This document shows positions 26,045 through 37,948 of a DNA stretch of 64,000 nt, one piece after another. Each line of letters opens with the position of its first letter. Position 1 is the stretch's first letter. The notes below the pieces were generated by a model. It was not told the DNA's origin and did not search any database. It was given only the letters and a program-made list of their open reading frames with translations. Source of the stretch: Opisthorchis felineus (lineage: Eukaryota > Platyhelminthes > Trematoda > Opisthorchiida > Opisthorchiidae). The stretch lies in contig SJOL01004250.1 in assembly GCA_004794785.1 (NCBI GenBank), positions 116,585 to 180,584 of the forward strand, written 5' to 3'. The translations under genes and the position numbers were made by a program.

Positions 26045-26345
26045 AGTTCCCACAACCGTGGTGACTTTTCACGTAATAAGCATGCCCGTTGTGTTGTTAC
26101 CTGCCGCGTTCAGGTTGTAACGACCCGATCATGCCTCAGTCGGCATACTCCCTACAAGTTGGGAAATAAACCTATTTTTATTATTTTTATTACATCGGAT
26201 AATGCTTACTGCTTGTGACGCTGCCCTTTTTCCACGCAATCCCTTGTACCCATAACCCCCTCAGTCATGCTTTTATTCTGGCTGTAACACTATGATCATG
26301 CTTGACGGTGTGCCACCCATCAGTTGGGGATAAACATTATTATTA
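26045..26345 (+). mobile_element. Two 3' ends of the (ATT)n retroposon family in tandem
   Basis: The first end is CCTCAGTCGGCATACTCCCT ACAAGTTGGGAAATAAACCT followed by ATTTTTATTATTTTTATTAC (26133-26193). The second follows at once (ACATCGGATAATGCTTACTG through TGCCACCCATCAGTTGGGGA TAAACATTATTATTATAG, 26194-26343). The two ends are related subfamilies; the first matches 41.8 kb and the second 35.1 kb. Either one element inserted into another's tail or this is a dimeric form. Confidence 0.65.
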
Positions 26346-26499
26346 TAGGAGAGAAGCCGACTGTTTCGAGAGAAGTAGTTTCTTATGCTTCACCCTTTTT
26401 GGGCTGCCAGCAGGCCGATGAGCTCCCAACTAAACACCCGAAATCTGCCATGTTCTACCTACAAGCTTCAAAGACACCCCTCGATGGGACATGCGTTGA

Positions 26500-26995
26500 G
26501 GTTCCCGATACGGAACTTCGAGTGACGCGTAGGGTCAACAATCCCGAATATCAAAAGGAAGAATTGGGTTCGAAATTCTACGGTACTATTTACATAAGTG
26601 TAAGCAAATATGTACAACAAACCTCAATTGTTCACGTTCGTAGCGTCAACAAGTGCACAGATCTGTCAATGACCGGCACAGTGCAGTGTCAACGTCCGCA
26701 CACCAAACAACGGCGAGCGGAATGATGGCTCAGTAGTGTGGGTTGCGGTCGCCCTTCCGATGACAGTCTTGTGATTCTCATTGGCCGTGCGACCACACGG
26801 AGCAAGTCAAGGCAGGCTCAGCAAACGGGATACTAACGCGCATGGGTAAGTTGGTCAGCTGCGCGCATTCACACACACAGACACACATGCCAACACACAA
26901 GTGTCAGACGGGATGGCCTCCGCGGCAAGGTGAGTGGCGAGTACGGATAAGCAAAACAACTGGGGATCAAAAGTACATAGGCGGAGTAAGCAAAT
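26500..26995 (+). repeat. Dispersed repeat shared with 33175-33545
   Basis: ACTTCGAGTGACGCGTAGGG TCAACAATCCCGAATATC and TTCTACGGTACTATTTACAT at 26515-26600 match 33192-33275. The right ends also agree (ATAGGCGGAGTAAGCAAATG with GGGGAATT against ATAGGCGCAATAAACACAAA with GGGGAATT). It includes an ACACACAC stretch at 26869-26899. No coding capacity is evident, and the element type is unknown. Confidence 0.5.
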
Positions 26996-26999
26996 GAAT

Positions 27000-29650
27000 A
27001 GGGGAATTATCGTCAGGTCAAGTTAGATTCAACAACATGCAACTGACTTTCCATAACCTGCTGCCTAAGCCCTACCTCTTTTGTCTGGATGGCATGATTG
27101 TCTATGAACTACACATTGTGGCCAAAAACCGGGAGATAACTTGCCCTTCAAAATGACCACAACATCATGCCAAGTTGATGAATCCTAAACGCCCACTTCA
27201 GAGGCAAGTTAGTTGATCTCGGCCGTTTAGATTGATTATCCAGAGGAAACAGGTCATATACTCTTTCTGTGAAAGTTTTTGTGATTCTATGAAGCTCATC
27301 TCATCCTACCGCAAATTTGTTTCCCGGGTTTCCTTATAATTTTGTCTGAGCATATTTATCTTACGGAGAAGGGCAGAAAGTTTGCATGAACCGGCGATTG
27401 TCTTGGCACCTTTGTCAACGCAAGACACTGGAAATATTGGCACTCCTTGCCATATTGCTAAATGCAGCATTTGTCTCCGTTGGATACCAACGTTAGTGAA
27501 CGGACTATAAGCGTCCTACGATCCTCCACGCAACGGAGATGCTAGATTGCTCTAGGTTGCGTGTACGGGGATGTTCCACCACTTTATAGGGAAAGTTGGT
27601 TTTGGTCACCTTCAACAAGTAAGGCCCAAACTATTTTGCACGCCGGTCCTTAACTTGATCAACCCTCAAGCACGTCAGTAACTACAAAATTTTGGAGGAC
27701 AAGAGGGATGGGTAACATGGCCTTCAGTTCACTTCGACCGTTCTTACTGTCCCTGAAACCGGCACTGCAATGATGACGCTGTCGCCTACTGTTGCTGCGT
27801 GCATCACCGCTACTAACGTGGACACTGTGTATGCACAGCTACAGAAAGAAACCTTTAAGCATCTTAAGCATGTCAGAACTGTTTGGTACAGATCTACAGA
27901 ACTACTCTGGTAACAGCGGCTGTACGGTTCTTTGTGTAATGCTGTCAGTGAAACCAGTAGGCCAACCCTGATACTATTACTGTAGAACTGTGTGTCTTGG
28001 GGGAGAACAGTCTCAGACGTTGATGTTCCCAGGGTCAAAAATTAATAAGGCTATTGTAATTTTGAAAACGTTAGAATATTGGAAACAGCCGAAGCTCTCT
28101 GATAATCTTTTAATGGTTGCTGCCTAAAGTGGGGTTTGCGGAATTCCGCTTTGGGTGTTATGGCTCTATTCCAACGCATACTTTTGCAGCTGTTACCGTG
28201 AAGCTGTTTGAAGAGCTTTGTGAAGGTCTATCATGAGCAGCTCTCAAATTTACCTTACTTGGTCTTGTTTTAGACAGCCAAATGTACATATTTACCATAT
28301 GTACTTTCTTGCAGGAAGGAGCCAAGCCCTATTTTCCTCGCTTGACCCATGAGCGAGTTTTGCATTGCGCATTTCCCCTACCTTGTATAGCACCCAGGGA
28401 TAGCGTATAAAATCCACCTCCTGGCTTAGTTTTGTTGCCAACTGCACCTTGTGAAGAGACGGACTATCATTTGCTGCAAAAATTAATGGTCTATATTGTT
28501 TTCCAGAAGATGGCAAATGTGCGGAGTATGTGCACTTGCCTTTTGTGGTGTGGACGTCTATCAAGTCTGCACAGATTAACACAAGTAGCATCCGCGCTGA
28601 TGACGAAAGCGACTCGCGCTAACAAACACTTTAACGCAACAAGTCGAACTGTCGCGGCTAAAGTAATGTGGTACACGAGCACAAAGTTGAAAACATACTG
28701 TTACGTCTGCCTTATCAAATTTAGGTGGGATCATCAAAATACGATCATTCTTGGTCTATTTAGTTTGTCACCATAGGTAGGCCGTAGACTACAATTTTGG
28801 GTTCCAGGTTATCAGCCATCCAATGTAATCAAGTAAAGCAAACAGAGGGATTAAATAGTCAACAGCTCAGCTATCACCAGGTTGCATGCTACAGGCTGAG
28901 CGCAGGAAAGGAGTCATGACCATACTCACACTAAGGGTCATTAGTGGGATTGAGGCACCAGAAATAATTTTCGTCAAAAAGCCCTGGAATTCGTGAATTG
29001 CCCGTAATTAATTCGCACCGTCCCTTCTTGTGCAGGATCCCAGTAGGCACATGACGAAAAACAGAAACATGACCAACTACTCCGCTCACTAGAAGTAAAC
29101 TTAAATTATTTTAGGCAAAACTGTGGGGTTTTTAAAGTTGCAAATTTTACGGGGAGTTAGTCTAACCTGCTTGCATGTTTCAGTGGTATGCCGCTTATGG
29201 CATTTCGTTTAGGTGAGCACAATTTGAAGGTCATAGACTACTACCGATTTGCATTTCAATACCGGTTTTACTAGATGAAGTCAGACTTTAGCATATTGTA
29301 GCGTTCTGCGGTGTTCTTCACAAATGAGATATCATCCACAGAATATTCATTGCAAATTGCACTCAGCAAAATAAATGATTAACACCTGCATGCGTCAAGC
29401 CCCTCAAACGTAACAAAATGAATGAATTTGGTGAGCCAAATTCGGCACAACACCGTTTTCTGGGAAGCTGGCCTCCAGTTCACTGTAATGATGAAAGAGA
29501 AGTTGGCGCAAGGTAGAGTATTGATGATGGTATGCGTCTCTGTGTATAACATCCGCTCTGGCACGCACAACTTGTCAGAAGATAGTGCAGCGTAATGAAA
29601 TAAATGCATGTTGGGTAACAACACAGAAATATATTTCCCAATGGAAATAA
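27000..29650. other. No gene recognised
   Basis: Nothing supported. Frames up to 125 codons near 29.5-29.9 kb are largely shadows of the LINE fragment. Confidence 0.5.
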
Positions 29651-29654
29651 TCGC

Positions 29655-30205
29655 TCTCCTTCGTTAGAATATGCCATCAAGTCTAAGAATACTGGCGACC
29701 TCAACTGTCGCACTACAGTCAGAACCAATACAATTTTGAATGTACATAAAACGCTCCACAAATGCGTGTGCCACTCCTTGGACTGTAAGTGGCGTGTTCG
29801 GTGACTGCATGTCCAGGAGCATGACCCTACAATTTGTGAATGCAAAGTGTGCAACAAAGGACGGGATGGATTTGTTCAGTTCATCCAAAAACACCTGCGC
29901 CTTCTCCTCCTCTTCGAGGATCGGAATGATTTCGTCTTCATAGTTCAGATCGACAAGATTTTTGTCAGAATGAATTTGAACACCTGGTTTTTATGGCCTT
30001 TCATTGTTTGTCTTATTATCTCATCGATCACCAAATTAAATAGGAATGGAATGAGTGGGCACCTTTGACGGTCACTGCTTGGCGCACGGAAGATTTTAGA
30101 GAGCTCTTCATATATTTCCATACCCTTCCACATCTCCTGTCCCCGATGATGCGTAAGATTGCACGGTTGACAATTCTCACTCAACTGCGTGCTTTCTTCC
30201 TACAA
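29655..30205 (-). mobile_element. LINE fragment (RT palm), degenerate
   Basis: On the minus strand from about 30205 the reading gives IYEELSKIFRAPSSDRQRCP, LIPFLFNLVIDEIIRQTMKG, then a degenerate motif C (NYEDEI in place of EYADDI) at about 29940, FLDELNKSIPSFVAHFAFTN and NCRVMLLDMQSPNTPLTVQG, ending at about 29660 after SDCSAT. Both the 5' and 3' parts are absent. The loss of the YADD motif shows that it is dead. It is the same family as the copies at 39.6 and 56.2 kb. Confidence 0.83.
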
Positions 30206-30209
30206 ATAT

Positions 30210-30995
30210 TCCCACCGTGTGCTGAACCTCACACCCCGCCTTCCGCAATGGGGGAAAGGGATAACTTAAATGGGAGCAATTTTGGGCCGCAGTATTATAG
30301 TGCCCACTAGCAAGTATTTTGGCTTTTTTCCTATGTTGTGTCCCCCAAGTGAACACGGTTGTCTTACTGCTCGTTTGGATGGAAGCAATTAACCACCCAC
30401 GAGCTCAGGAGTATCCTTGATCCACGCTGGTCACCATATGTTACGATTCCTTGGGTAATCCTAACTATTATGGCAAACCCAAACGACTCACCTAAGATGT
30501 TCATGTACGTGGCTGTCCACGAAACCAAGTGCGACGTGGCGATGACCGTGCCGCGGCCACCATACCCGGTCTGACGGCTCGCCCGTACTTTCCCCATAAT
30601 ATTTCCCAATCGAGCGTTACATGTACCTATAGGACCGTCATAATCCGTTGAAGTTGTGCCATAAACTCAAAACATTGCCATGTTTCCGTCGCATTTCCTC
30701 TAGTTGCGACGTGATGCACAAGTGTTTTGACCTGGTTTTGGACTTTAGTACTGTGGTGTTTTGTACCTTTCTTTTGCTTTCATTATAACGTTACGTGTTT
30801 CATCAATTTCATAAACGATTTTTGTTTGAATACGCAAAACCACAAAAACGCGCATTTGTACAAAATTGCATACAATACAGGCGTGGTCGCATTCTCCGAT
30901 TTTCTCTTTTCATTTCACTCACGCTTACAGCGGTTATTCGCGAGCTTCATGTGCTAACTCTGGTATCAAAACATTTCAGACTCTTCGGAGTTTAT
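30210..30995. other. No gene recognised
   Basis: GGCCACCATACCCGGTCTGA at 30556-30575 is a small match to the body of the (ATT)n retroposon family (25529-25544). Otherwise nothing is supported. Confidence 0.45.
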
Positions 30996-30999
30996 TCTA

Positions 31000-31225
31000 T
31001 ATGAGAGCTTCCCGGAAAAGAAGACCCCTGGACATCCACGACCGGATTATTATTTATTCACTGGCCTGGGCCGACGACGAACTATTTTAAAAAGAACAAT
31101 TCTTAGTGAGTCTGTTCCATTCGACTCTTTTTATTATTGTGTACTCAATTCAGAGTAACTATATTTATTTCTTTGCCACACGCTTCCTAAAGTAGTTTTT
31201 TTTGGTACCCAGACCACTACAACTT
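31000..31225 (+). repeat. Possible 5' LTR or leader of the Gypsy remnant
   Basis: This AT-rich stretch ends CCACTACAAC just before the primer-binding-like site. It has TATTTATTTC and TTTTATTATTG blocks. With only one copy the boundaries cannot be fixed; the left limit is arbitrary. Confidence 0.3.
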
Positions 31226-31238
31226 TGGTGAGCCCGAG
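31226..31238 (+). promoter_or_regulatory. Primer-binding-site-like sequence of a Gypsy remnant
   Basis: TGGTGAGCCCGAG begins with the TGG expected of a site complementary to a tRNA CCA end, 80 bases upstream of a Gypsy-type gag start. It resembles the TGGTGA-x-CCCGA form I associate with the CsRn1-type Gypsy clade of flatworms. An LTR would end just before it (near 31219), but no partner LTR is in the window. Confidence 0.45.
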
Positions 31239-31305
31239 TCTTTCGAGATATTTTTTTAACTTTTCCTTTCAAGTCGTTGTAGTTTCTTTGTTTTTCCCGG
31301 TCATC

Positions 31306-31645
31306 ATGAATGCACACTTCGGTTCATTGGATTTAGTCGAGAATGCAATTAATATCCGTTTACCAGGCTATAATCCTCGCAATCCCAGGCTGTGGTTTCA
31401 CCAGGTCGAAGCTGTTTTTACTGCCCGACGCATCACTTCCCCAGCCACCCTTTTTTCCTATGTCGTCTAGCAACTTCCTAGTGAAGTGGCAACGGAAGTG
31501 GAAGATCTGTTGGAAGATATCACCGAAGATAATCCCTATGATGCCCTTCGAGCGGCTATCATTAGCAGGACAGGGAAATCTGAAAGCAAGATGATCAGGG
31601 ATCTATTCACCACAGTCGAAATTGGTGACAGGTTACCGTCACAGT
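31306..31645 (+). pseudogene. gag: Ty3/Gypsy gag remnant (CsRn1-like)
   Basis: The ATG at 31306 opens a frame with PRLWFHQVEAVFTARRITSP, an in-frame TAG at 31468, then QLPSEVATEVEDLLEDITED, NPYDALRAAIISRTGKSESK and MIRDLFTTVEIGDRLPSQ. This is the gag helical region of flatworm Gypsy elements: the LWF-x-Q-x-E-A-x-F motif, an LP-x-E-V-A segment and LL--PY--L----I-R. After 31640 the match stops. One in-frame stop and the missing remainder show it is dead. Zinc knuckles and pol are not found downstream. Confidence 0.8.
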
Positions 31646-31802
31646 ACGCGTTCCGCGCCTTCGCTGTTTGTTTCGACGGGAACGCCGGCTTGGAGGGTTC
31701 AGACCAAGAAAGATGCTGAAAAACTACCGTAATTACTGCATGAATTTCTCTCCTACTCGCGGGTTGAGTGAGCTTTCATAGGCTTGATACCAGGATACGG
31801 TC

Positions 31803-32102
31803 ATGTTTGCGCTGCTCAACTCAAATTCGCTGCGTCTAGATGTGGCACAGTCTCGTTTGTTAGTGGTAAATGCTGCGATTAGTGTCAGATTTAGGGATAA
31901 AAATAGCTTCCATCGAGGTTTGCTACGGTTACTGTGGTCAGCGACAGCAGATAGGGTCATTCTAGTAGGTAATATAAAACTCCAGGTCGGCCGACAAGTT
32001 CTTAAGAGGCCCATTTTTGTGGCCAATTCGAGGCTGATGCTAATAACGCAAGCAACTGAAACCTACGTTCCCCGTTATTTGCAGGGCACCATTGATTCCT
32101 AG
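31803..32102 (+). other. Unrecognised open frame after the Gypsy gag remnant
   Basis: This is 99 codons (FALLNSNSLRLDVAQSRLLV onwards; ADRVILVGNIKLQVGRQVLK). I do not recognise it. Its place after gag could mean degenerate protease or RT sequence, but no DTG or other motif is visible. It may be chance. Confidence 0.2.
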
Positions 32103-32104
32103 CC

Positions 32105-33005
32105 GGCAAAAACGTTCAGTACAAGTGCTCAACACCGTGTGACCTGGAGGACACAAATTACACAGCAGTCCCGAACTAAGATGAACCATGAGGCAATCAT
32201 ATACCGGCGTGAAGATTTGCTAAACAGATGTCATTTATTCTATAGCATACCACTTATTTTTATTCATAGCATTCTTTGGGAAAAACAAAAAAGGCGACTG
32301 TAGAAATTTGAGGGACACAGTGTTTATATCTTTCGGAGCCATTTGCCCGAGGCTCCTAACACCCCCAATGAGCAATGAATCTAGTAATATCAGTAGGTCT
32401 CGGTGATAACCAAAAATACACCAGAAACATCGAATATTATGGTCAGCGCCAATCTCTCAAAATTCGAATAATGAGAAATCTACGAACCGATGGAGAACGT
32501 TGGTGGGTACCAAAAGCTGGGGGATCGTAGAAATCTTTTGCAACAGAAATATTCACATCAAACTGTAGCTAATCAATTTAACTGGCTTAGGGAATGTGGT
32601 CGCTAGCGAAACGGTGTCCTGAAGGATGGGCTGAATACATTGAACAAATGCTCAGGTGGATCCCGTCAACCCAACCTCTGAGAGAATCGTAAGAGCTTCA
32701 GAGGAACTTCAACACCAGTCCGCCAAGGAGAAGTAAATTAGTTATGCGATTTTAATGCTTAAGCGCAACAAACGGCCCGGTTCAGACGGAGTGCGTTCTG
32801 CAGTTCTCTCTCATGGCTAGCTCAAGGATTCCAGTCCCAAACACCTGAGGTGAAGACAGAGCACTAGATTCAGTAAAATGCCTCTACAGGGATTCTCATA
32901 TTCAAAATGTGTCAAAATTTCATGAAAAACCAGCGGAACATCGGTCTCGTGTTCATAGCTTCTATGTTGTTCTCTGGCATCACCTTAAGTAAGTCCTCAG
33001 GCTTG
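32105..33005. other. No gene recognised
   Basis: Nothing supported. Confidence 0.5.
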
Positions 33006-33007
33006 AG

Positions 33008-33160
33008 ATATGCCAGCAGTTGAGGCACGAAGTTACTAATCAGGAAGTCCGTGGTTCGAACTCAAACTCCGCATCTCCTGTCTAGGCTAAGAAAAAGTGA
33101 CCTTATCTCAGCCCTTGTGCCTCCTTCTGGTGGCATGGCAGCTGGGCGCCAAAAGATAAC
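33008..33160 (+). mobile_element. Degenerate SINE copy
   Basis: CAGTTGAGGCACGAAGTTAC, CAGGAAGTCCGTGGTTCGAA (B box GGTTCGAACTC), CTCCTGTCTAGGCTAAG and TTCTGGTGGCATGGCAGCTG follow the SINE order. It is joined directly to a different repeat from 33170. Confidence 0.75.
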
Positions 33161-33174
33161 GAAGACCGTGTGTA

Positions 33175-33545
33175 ACCAGCAAACGGTATCTTCGAGTGAC
33201 GCGTAATACCAGAACATCCGGGAAGGCAAAACAAAGTCGGAGCTGGGTTTCTATACGGTACTATTAACATGAGACATCAATTCACAAAATGTACGAACCT
33301 CGACAGTAGATACGCGTCAACGATAAATGGTCCATTTGGACTACAAAAGCACGAACCGAATGAGCAGACCGGCTCCCACGTGAGACGGTCACACGTGCGT
33401 AAGGCCGGCCACAAGTGGCTGGATGACCCCAAGGCTAAATGGGTGAAGTGGTAAGGACAAACAAACGTCAGTTCATATAGGCGCAATAAACACAAAAGCA
33501 TAGAGGGGGTTACAAATAAGGACAAGAAAAATGGGGAATTTCAAG
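33175..33545 (+). repeat. Dispersed repeat shared with 26500-26995
   Basis: Partner of the 26.5-kb repeat in the same orientation and with similar ends. It sits between a SINE (33008-33160) and the long (ATT)n retroposon copy. Confidence 0.5.
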
Positions 33546-33559
33546 TGTCAAAGTAATGG

Positions 33560-35115
33560 ACGACACACCATGTTTCGACTATTATTATCATTATATCCCA
33601 CTGTATACTGTGGTATTGTCCATTTTACGTAATAACTTTCAGAAAATGAAGTCCACCATCTCGGACGTTCTACTCCCATCAGTCCTCATGTGTTTGATTT
33701 CCCTTAACATACCACCTCTCTGCGTACTTGTACCGACTTGTTCTATGTCTCCGGCACTATTACAGCACATATTGACAAGCATAGAGAGTACTTGATCGCC
33801 AGGCTACTAAGTACAAAACATACCCTTGGTTTTCTCATTTAATCACCTGTTGTCACCACCCTAATTGTGGCAAACGTTCAGTCTTTTCTTTATTTATGGA
33901 CTTTATCCTATCCGAGGTCTCCTAAAACTCACTAGGCCTTACTGATCTCTTCCTCCCAAGCTTCAACCTTCGGCAATACCTGCTTTGGATGCCCTTTTTG
34001 GCCGTCGTCCGCTCCACCTATTATGTGCTTTACACCAGAAGTAATCCGGGCCGAAAAATACCTACGATCTTACATTGTCTTTGTTCTACCTCTGCGTACT
34101 CCCTTGACCAACCCAAAAAATACCGCTGCTAGCAGAATTGCACAACTCAGCCCAATCATCTCAAACATGACGTCGGTCGCGGGGATATCAAGAAACCGAA
34201 GTATGTCAGTGCAATGATTGCATGGGACTGCCATACCCAATTTGATAGCATACGGGCAACTATTCACTTCCTACTTTTGACCGTGCCCTCTTGCCTACTC
34301 GTTCCATTACTTGCAGCTACGTACATATTCTTCCCTGTCCCCGGCGGCCTCCAGGACGCGTTCATTCTAATCTGCTAAACTTTTCGTTTGGATCAAAACA
34401 TCTCGGTGACTTTCATTTTGTGCTCCTTACAAAGTCGGTCATTTTCTGCGCAGTTCGCGTTCCATCCTGTGTTTTAGCACCAACTCCCTCCCCTAAGGAA
34501 CTTTTACACCCGACTGCAATCCAACGGCGAAACCAGTGAGTCTCTACACTCGTACTGTTCACCGTGGTTCTGAGGTTCCTGCTAACATTTATCCGTACTG
34601 CTGACTCATCTGCTTCATCATCCCGACTTACGCTCCCCGTGACCCTGGGCATGAGCCCAACATTCCAAGGCCTCAGGGCCTCATTGGTGACTTTAAGCTT
34701 TAATTCAAATTGACCGGCCAGATCGTGGCAATTCCGCTGCTTCACCAGACCGTTGTTCTGGTTCCTCACTTTTCGCAATTTAAAGTTTTTTAATGATGTG
34801 CCAGACCGGATGTCCCTTGTTTAGCCCCCCTCGTTTTGCTTTTGCCTGCCACCTTCAAATCTTGACGATCTGATTTTGTCCTAGCTTGCTATGTTCCCCA
34901 AAAGCAAGATTAAATCATAACATCTTTTTTCCACTGCCCACGCCGGTTAAGGCTTGGCAAAGTCCACATCGGATAATGCCTAGCCTTTATGACACCACCC
35001 TTTTTCCGCGCAACCCCTAGTACTCGATGATTCCACCAGCCGTTCTTTTATTCTAACTACCAGTATGGTCACGCCTGACGGTATGCCACCCATTAGTTGT
35101 GAATAAACATTAATA
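33560..35115 (+). mobile_element. Longest copy of the (ATT)n retroposon family
   Basis: The 3' end (TATGCCACCCATTAGTTGTG AATAAACATTAATAATATC, 35078-35117) and the stretch 34680-34800 (TTCAAATTGACCGGCCAGAT; GTTGTTCTGGTTCCTCAC) match the minus-strand copy at 22.4-23.1 kb. The part at 34205-34260 (GCATGGGACTGCCATACCCA) matches 25517-25550 and 30560-30580. The 5' boundary is a guess. No frame over 121 codons and no known domain is seen. Confidence 0.55.
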
Positions 35116-35119
35116 ATAT

Positions 35120-36825
35120 CCATCATGGGAGGAGTCAGATTCGAGAGATTCAGGCTGGGTTTCACTCTCACCGGAGGTGCCGAGACTGAGCCACTCTTCC
35201 GACGATCAAAAACACCTGTTTTCTTGCTTTGCCTTTAGACCTGCTTCTGCTCACGTTAACCGTTAGAAACTGCTGCAGTGTCTAGCGAAAAATCACCTCC
35301 CTTCAAGAAACCTTGTCGCTCATAACGGCGCTATTTGCCCCCTAATTCAGACATGTTTCTGAGTTCAGAAATCCAGTGGTGTCGGGCGGACGTGTCTCTG
35401 TTGCCCATCTCCTTTAGCTTTATGATCGACATGTGGCTTGCGTCTTCTATACCTGTCTCAAATATCTCAGTGATCAAAATTCTCCATGGGCCTTAGCTCA
35501 CGGATATTAAGTAAGTCTATCGTGTTGCTCTTCTTGGATCGGACCTAATCTAATTAATCCTGCTTCATGGTTGGCTATGCACTTTAAGGCGGGAAAATGT
35601 AAATTCCCACCGCATGAGTGGAATCAAAACCAAAACTCATGTTCACAGATGAACCGATCTATCTTACGGATAAATTCATCTACCCGGGCAGCCGCAGAAT
35701 CCCTCATCCCGGTTCCCTAACCGGGAAGGTCATGGCATAGAGTCCTCACATCCGACATTTGTGGCGCCGTCATGATGTCAGCTCAGCTGTCAAGAATATA
35801 ATACCGCGGTCCAATCTGTCCATATTTATGTATCGAAGGGGTGGCCGTCGTGTGCGGATTTTTAAAGATTCTGTGTCTGACCGCATGCAAAACGTTCCTG
35901 TGAACAGCCCTTTAACCGTGCCATGCGTCGATCTCACTGTATTGCTTCCGGAAAGGCGCTTAGGAGTCACCAATGATTAGAACGCAGGTGTATTGCCAGG
36001 ATAAGCCGTGTGTCAGTCTCCATGAATTCGTCTTTCAGTGGACTAGAGCAGTTCGGGGTTGGTGGGTGATGAGCAAAGGATATTGACCATGCCATTGAGC
36101 GACAGTCGACAATACATTTTCCTCCATCTGCACCTACAGCTGACTTAGAGGATTATAGGTAACAGAGGACATCACCAGTACCCTCCGTCGTGTGTAAAGA
36201 CGAAGCTCAGGGAGACTTCAGAGTAAAAGATACCGGGCGGAAGCCATGGTTATATGGTGGATATAAGAATTCATGGGGATTGCGTGAAAAGGCAAGTGCA
36301 TTGTTACACAGATCCTTGGAACTGACGTCGCAGCGTGACACACACCCGAATGAGAGAAGAGTAGATTAGGCCTTGTTTCCAGGTTGAACGGATGATCGAA
36401 TCGCAGCAGGACCGGAAGCTTATCGTCTTTGACTCCGAGCAGTAAGTTAGTGCTGCGTCCGCCGGAGGCAAGCGGCAAGTCCTCAGAAACGTTTCCGAAC
36501 ACCGTTCGTTTGGTCTAGGAGCTTAATGGAATGCGCGAGAATAGTGCAGAGCCCTGAAAATGTTTTCTGGCCGGACGTACTTTCTTTGGAAATGCCGTGA
36601 CGTCACCACTTGAGTTGCCATATTAGGAGACTTCTAACGATGCACCGTATTCTTTTCGGGGTGCTAATTTGCCGTGATCGTAGGGGGGGTTAATCACTGC
36701 GTTGGTCGACCATCCAGCTCATGATCAACTGGCTGGCGGGCGTAACCTGGCTAGTTAGCTGGTTATCCCATCATGCACCTTTCTGGTCACTACAATAAGG
36801 ATGGAGTACAAAATCAACGCCCCAA
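35120..36825. other. No gene recognised
   Basis: Nothing supported. Confidence 0.5.
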
Positions 36826-37224
36826 GTGGGACAAAACCAAAACAAGGGTGGCATGTGCTTGCTGATCCCAAGGGACCAAGGATTCACGGATTCACGGACT
36901 GATAAACAGGATCGAGGCTTTTGCCCAAATATCCCGGGTCAGTTTTATTCTTGTCTTTCAGCGGCTGCCGTTCACCTGAAAGGCACAAGCAAAAAAGGGT
37001 GTGGTACTGCTCCTCAAGTTTTCAGCGCGGGGCAGTATGTTTGCCAGCACGAGGACTCGCATAGAAAAGTGTCTAGCAGTGCTTTAAACTGGGTTCTAGA
37101 AGGAGCGTGGACAACTGTCGGAGGAAGCTTATTCCACGCACCTACTACACGAAATGATAAAAAATTTTGCCCAATGAAAGTGTGCGCTCTGGGCTTGAAA
37201 ATCTTCTTACCATGTCCCCACCGT
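36826..37224 (+). other. Unrecognised open frame ending in the gap
   Basis: About 133 codons from ATG before the N run, Cys- and Lys-rich (GFCPNIPGQFYSCLSAAAVH). I recognise no domain. The DNA at 36911-36945 (GATCGAGGCTTTTGCCCAAA) recurs at 43249-43268, so this is repeat sequence rather than a gene. Confidence 0.25.
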
Positions 37225-37948
37225 NNNNNNNNNNNNNNNNNNNNNNNNNNNNNNNNNNNNNNNNNNNNNNNNNNNNNNNNNNNNNNNNNNNNNNNNNNNN
37301 NNNNNNNNNNNNNNNNNNNNNNNNNNNNNNNNNNNNNNNNNNNNNNNNNNNNNNNNNNNNNNNNNNNNNNNNNNNNNNNNNNNNNNNNNNNNNNNNNNNN
37401 NNNNNNNNNNNNNNNNNNNNNNNNNNNNNNNNNNNNNNNNNNNNNNNNNNNNNNNNNNNNNNNNNNNNNNNNNNNNNNNNNNNNNNNNNNNNNNNNNNNN
37501 NNNNNNNNNNNNNNNNNNNNNNNNNNNNNNNNNNNNNNNNNNNNNNNNNNNNNNNNNNNNNNNNNNNNNNNNNNNNNNNNNNNNNNNNNNNNNNNNNNNN
37601 NNNNNNNNNNNNNNNNNNNNNNNNNNNNNNNNNNNNNNNNNNNNNNNNNNNNNNNNNNNNNNNNNNNNNNNNNNNNNNNNNNNNNNNNNNNNNNNNNNNN
37701 NNNNNNNNNNNNNNNNNNNNNNNNNNNNNNNNNNNNNNNNNNNNNNNNNNNNNNNNNNNNNNNNNNNNNNNNNNNNNNNNNNNNNNNNNNNNNNNNNNNN
37801 NNNNNNNNNNNNNNNNNNNNNNNNNNNNNNNNNNNNNNNNNNNNNNNNNNNNNNNNNNNNNNNNNNNNNNNNNNNNNNNNNNNNNNNNNNNNNNNNNNNN
37901 NNNNNNNNNNNNNNNNNNNNNNNNNNNNNNNNNNNNNNNNNNNNNNNN
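37225..37948. other. Assembly gap (724 N)
   Basis: An unbroken run of N. Open frames that cross it are artefacts of unknown bases. Confidence 0.99.
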
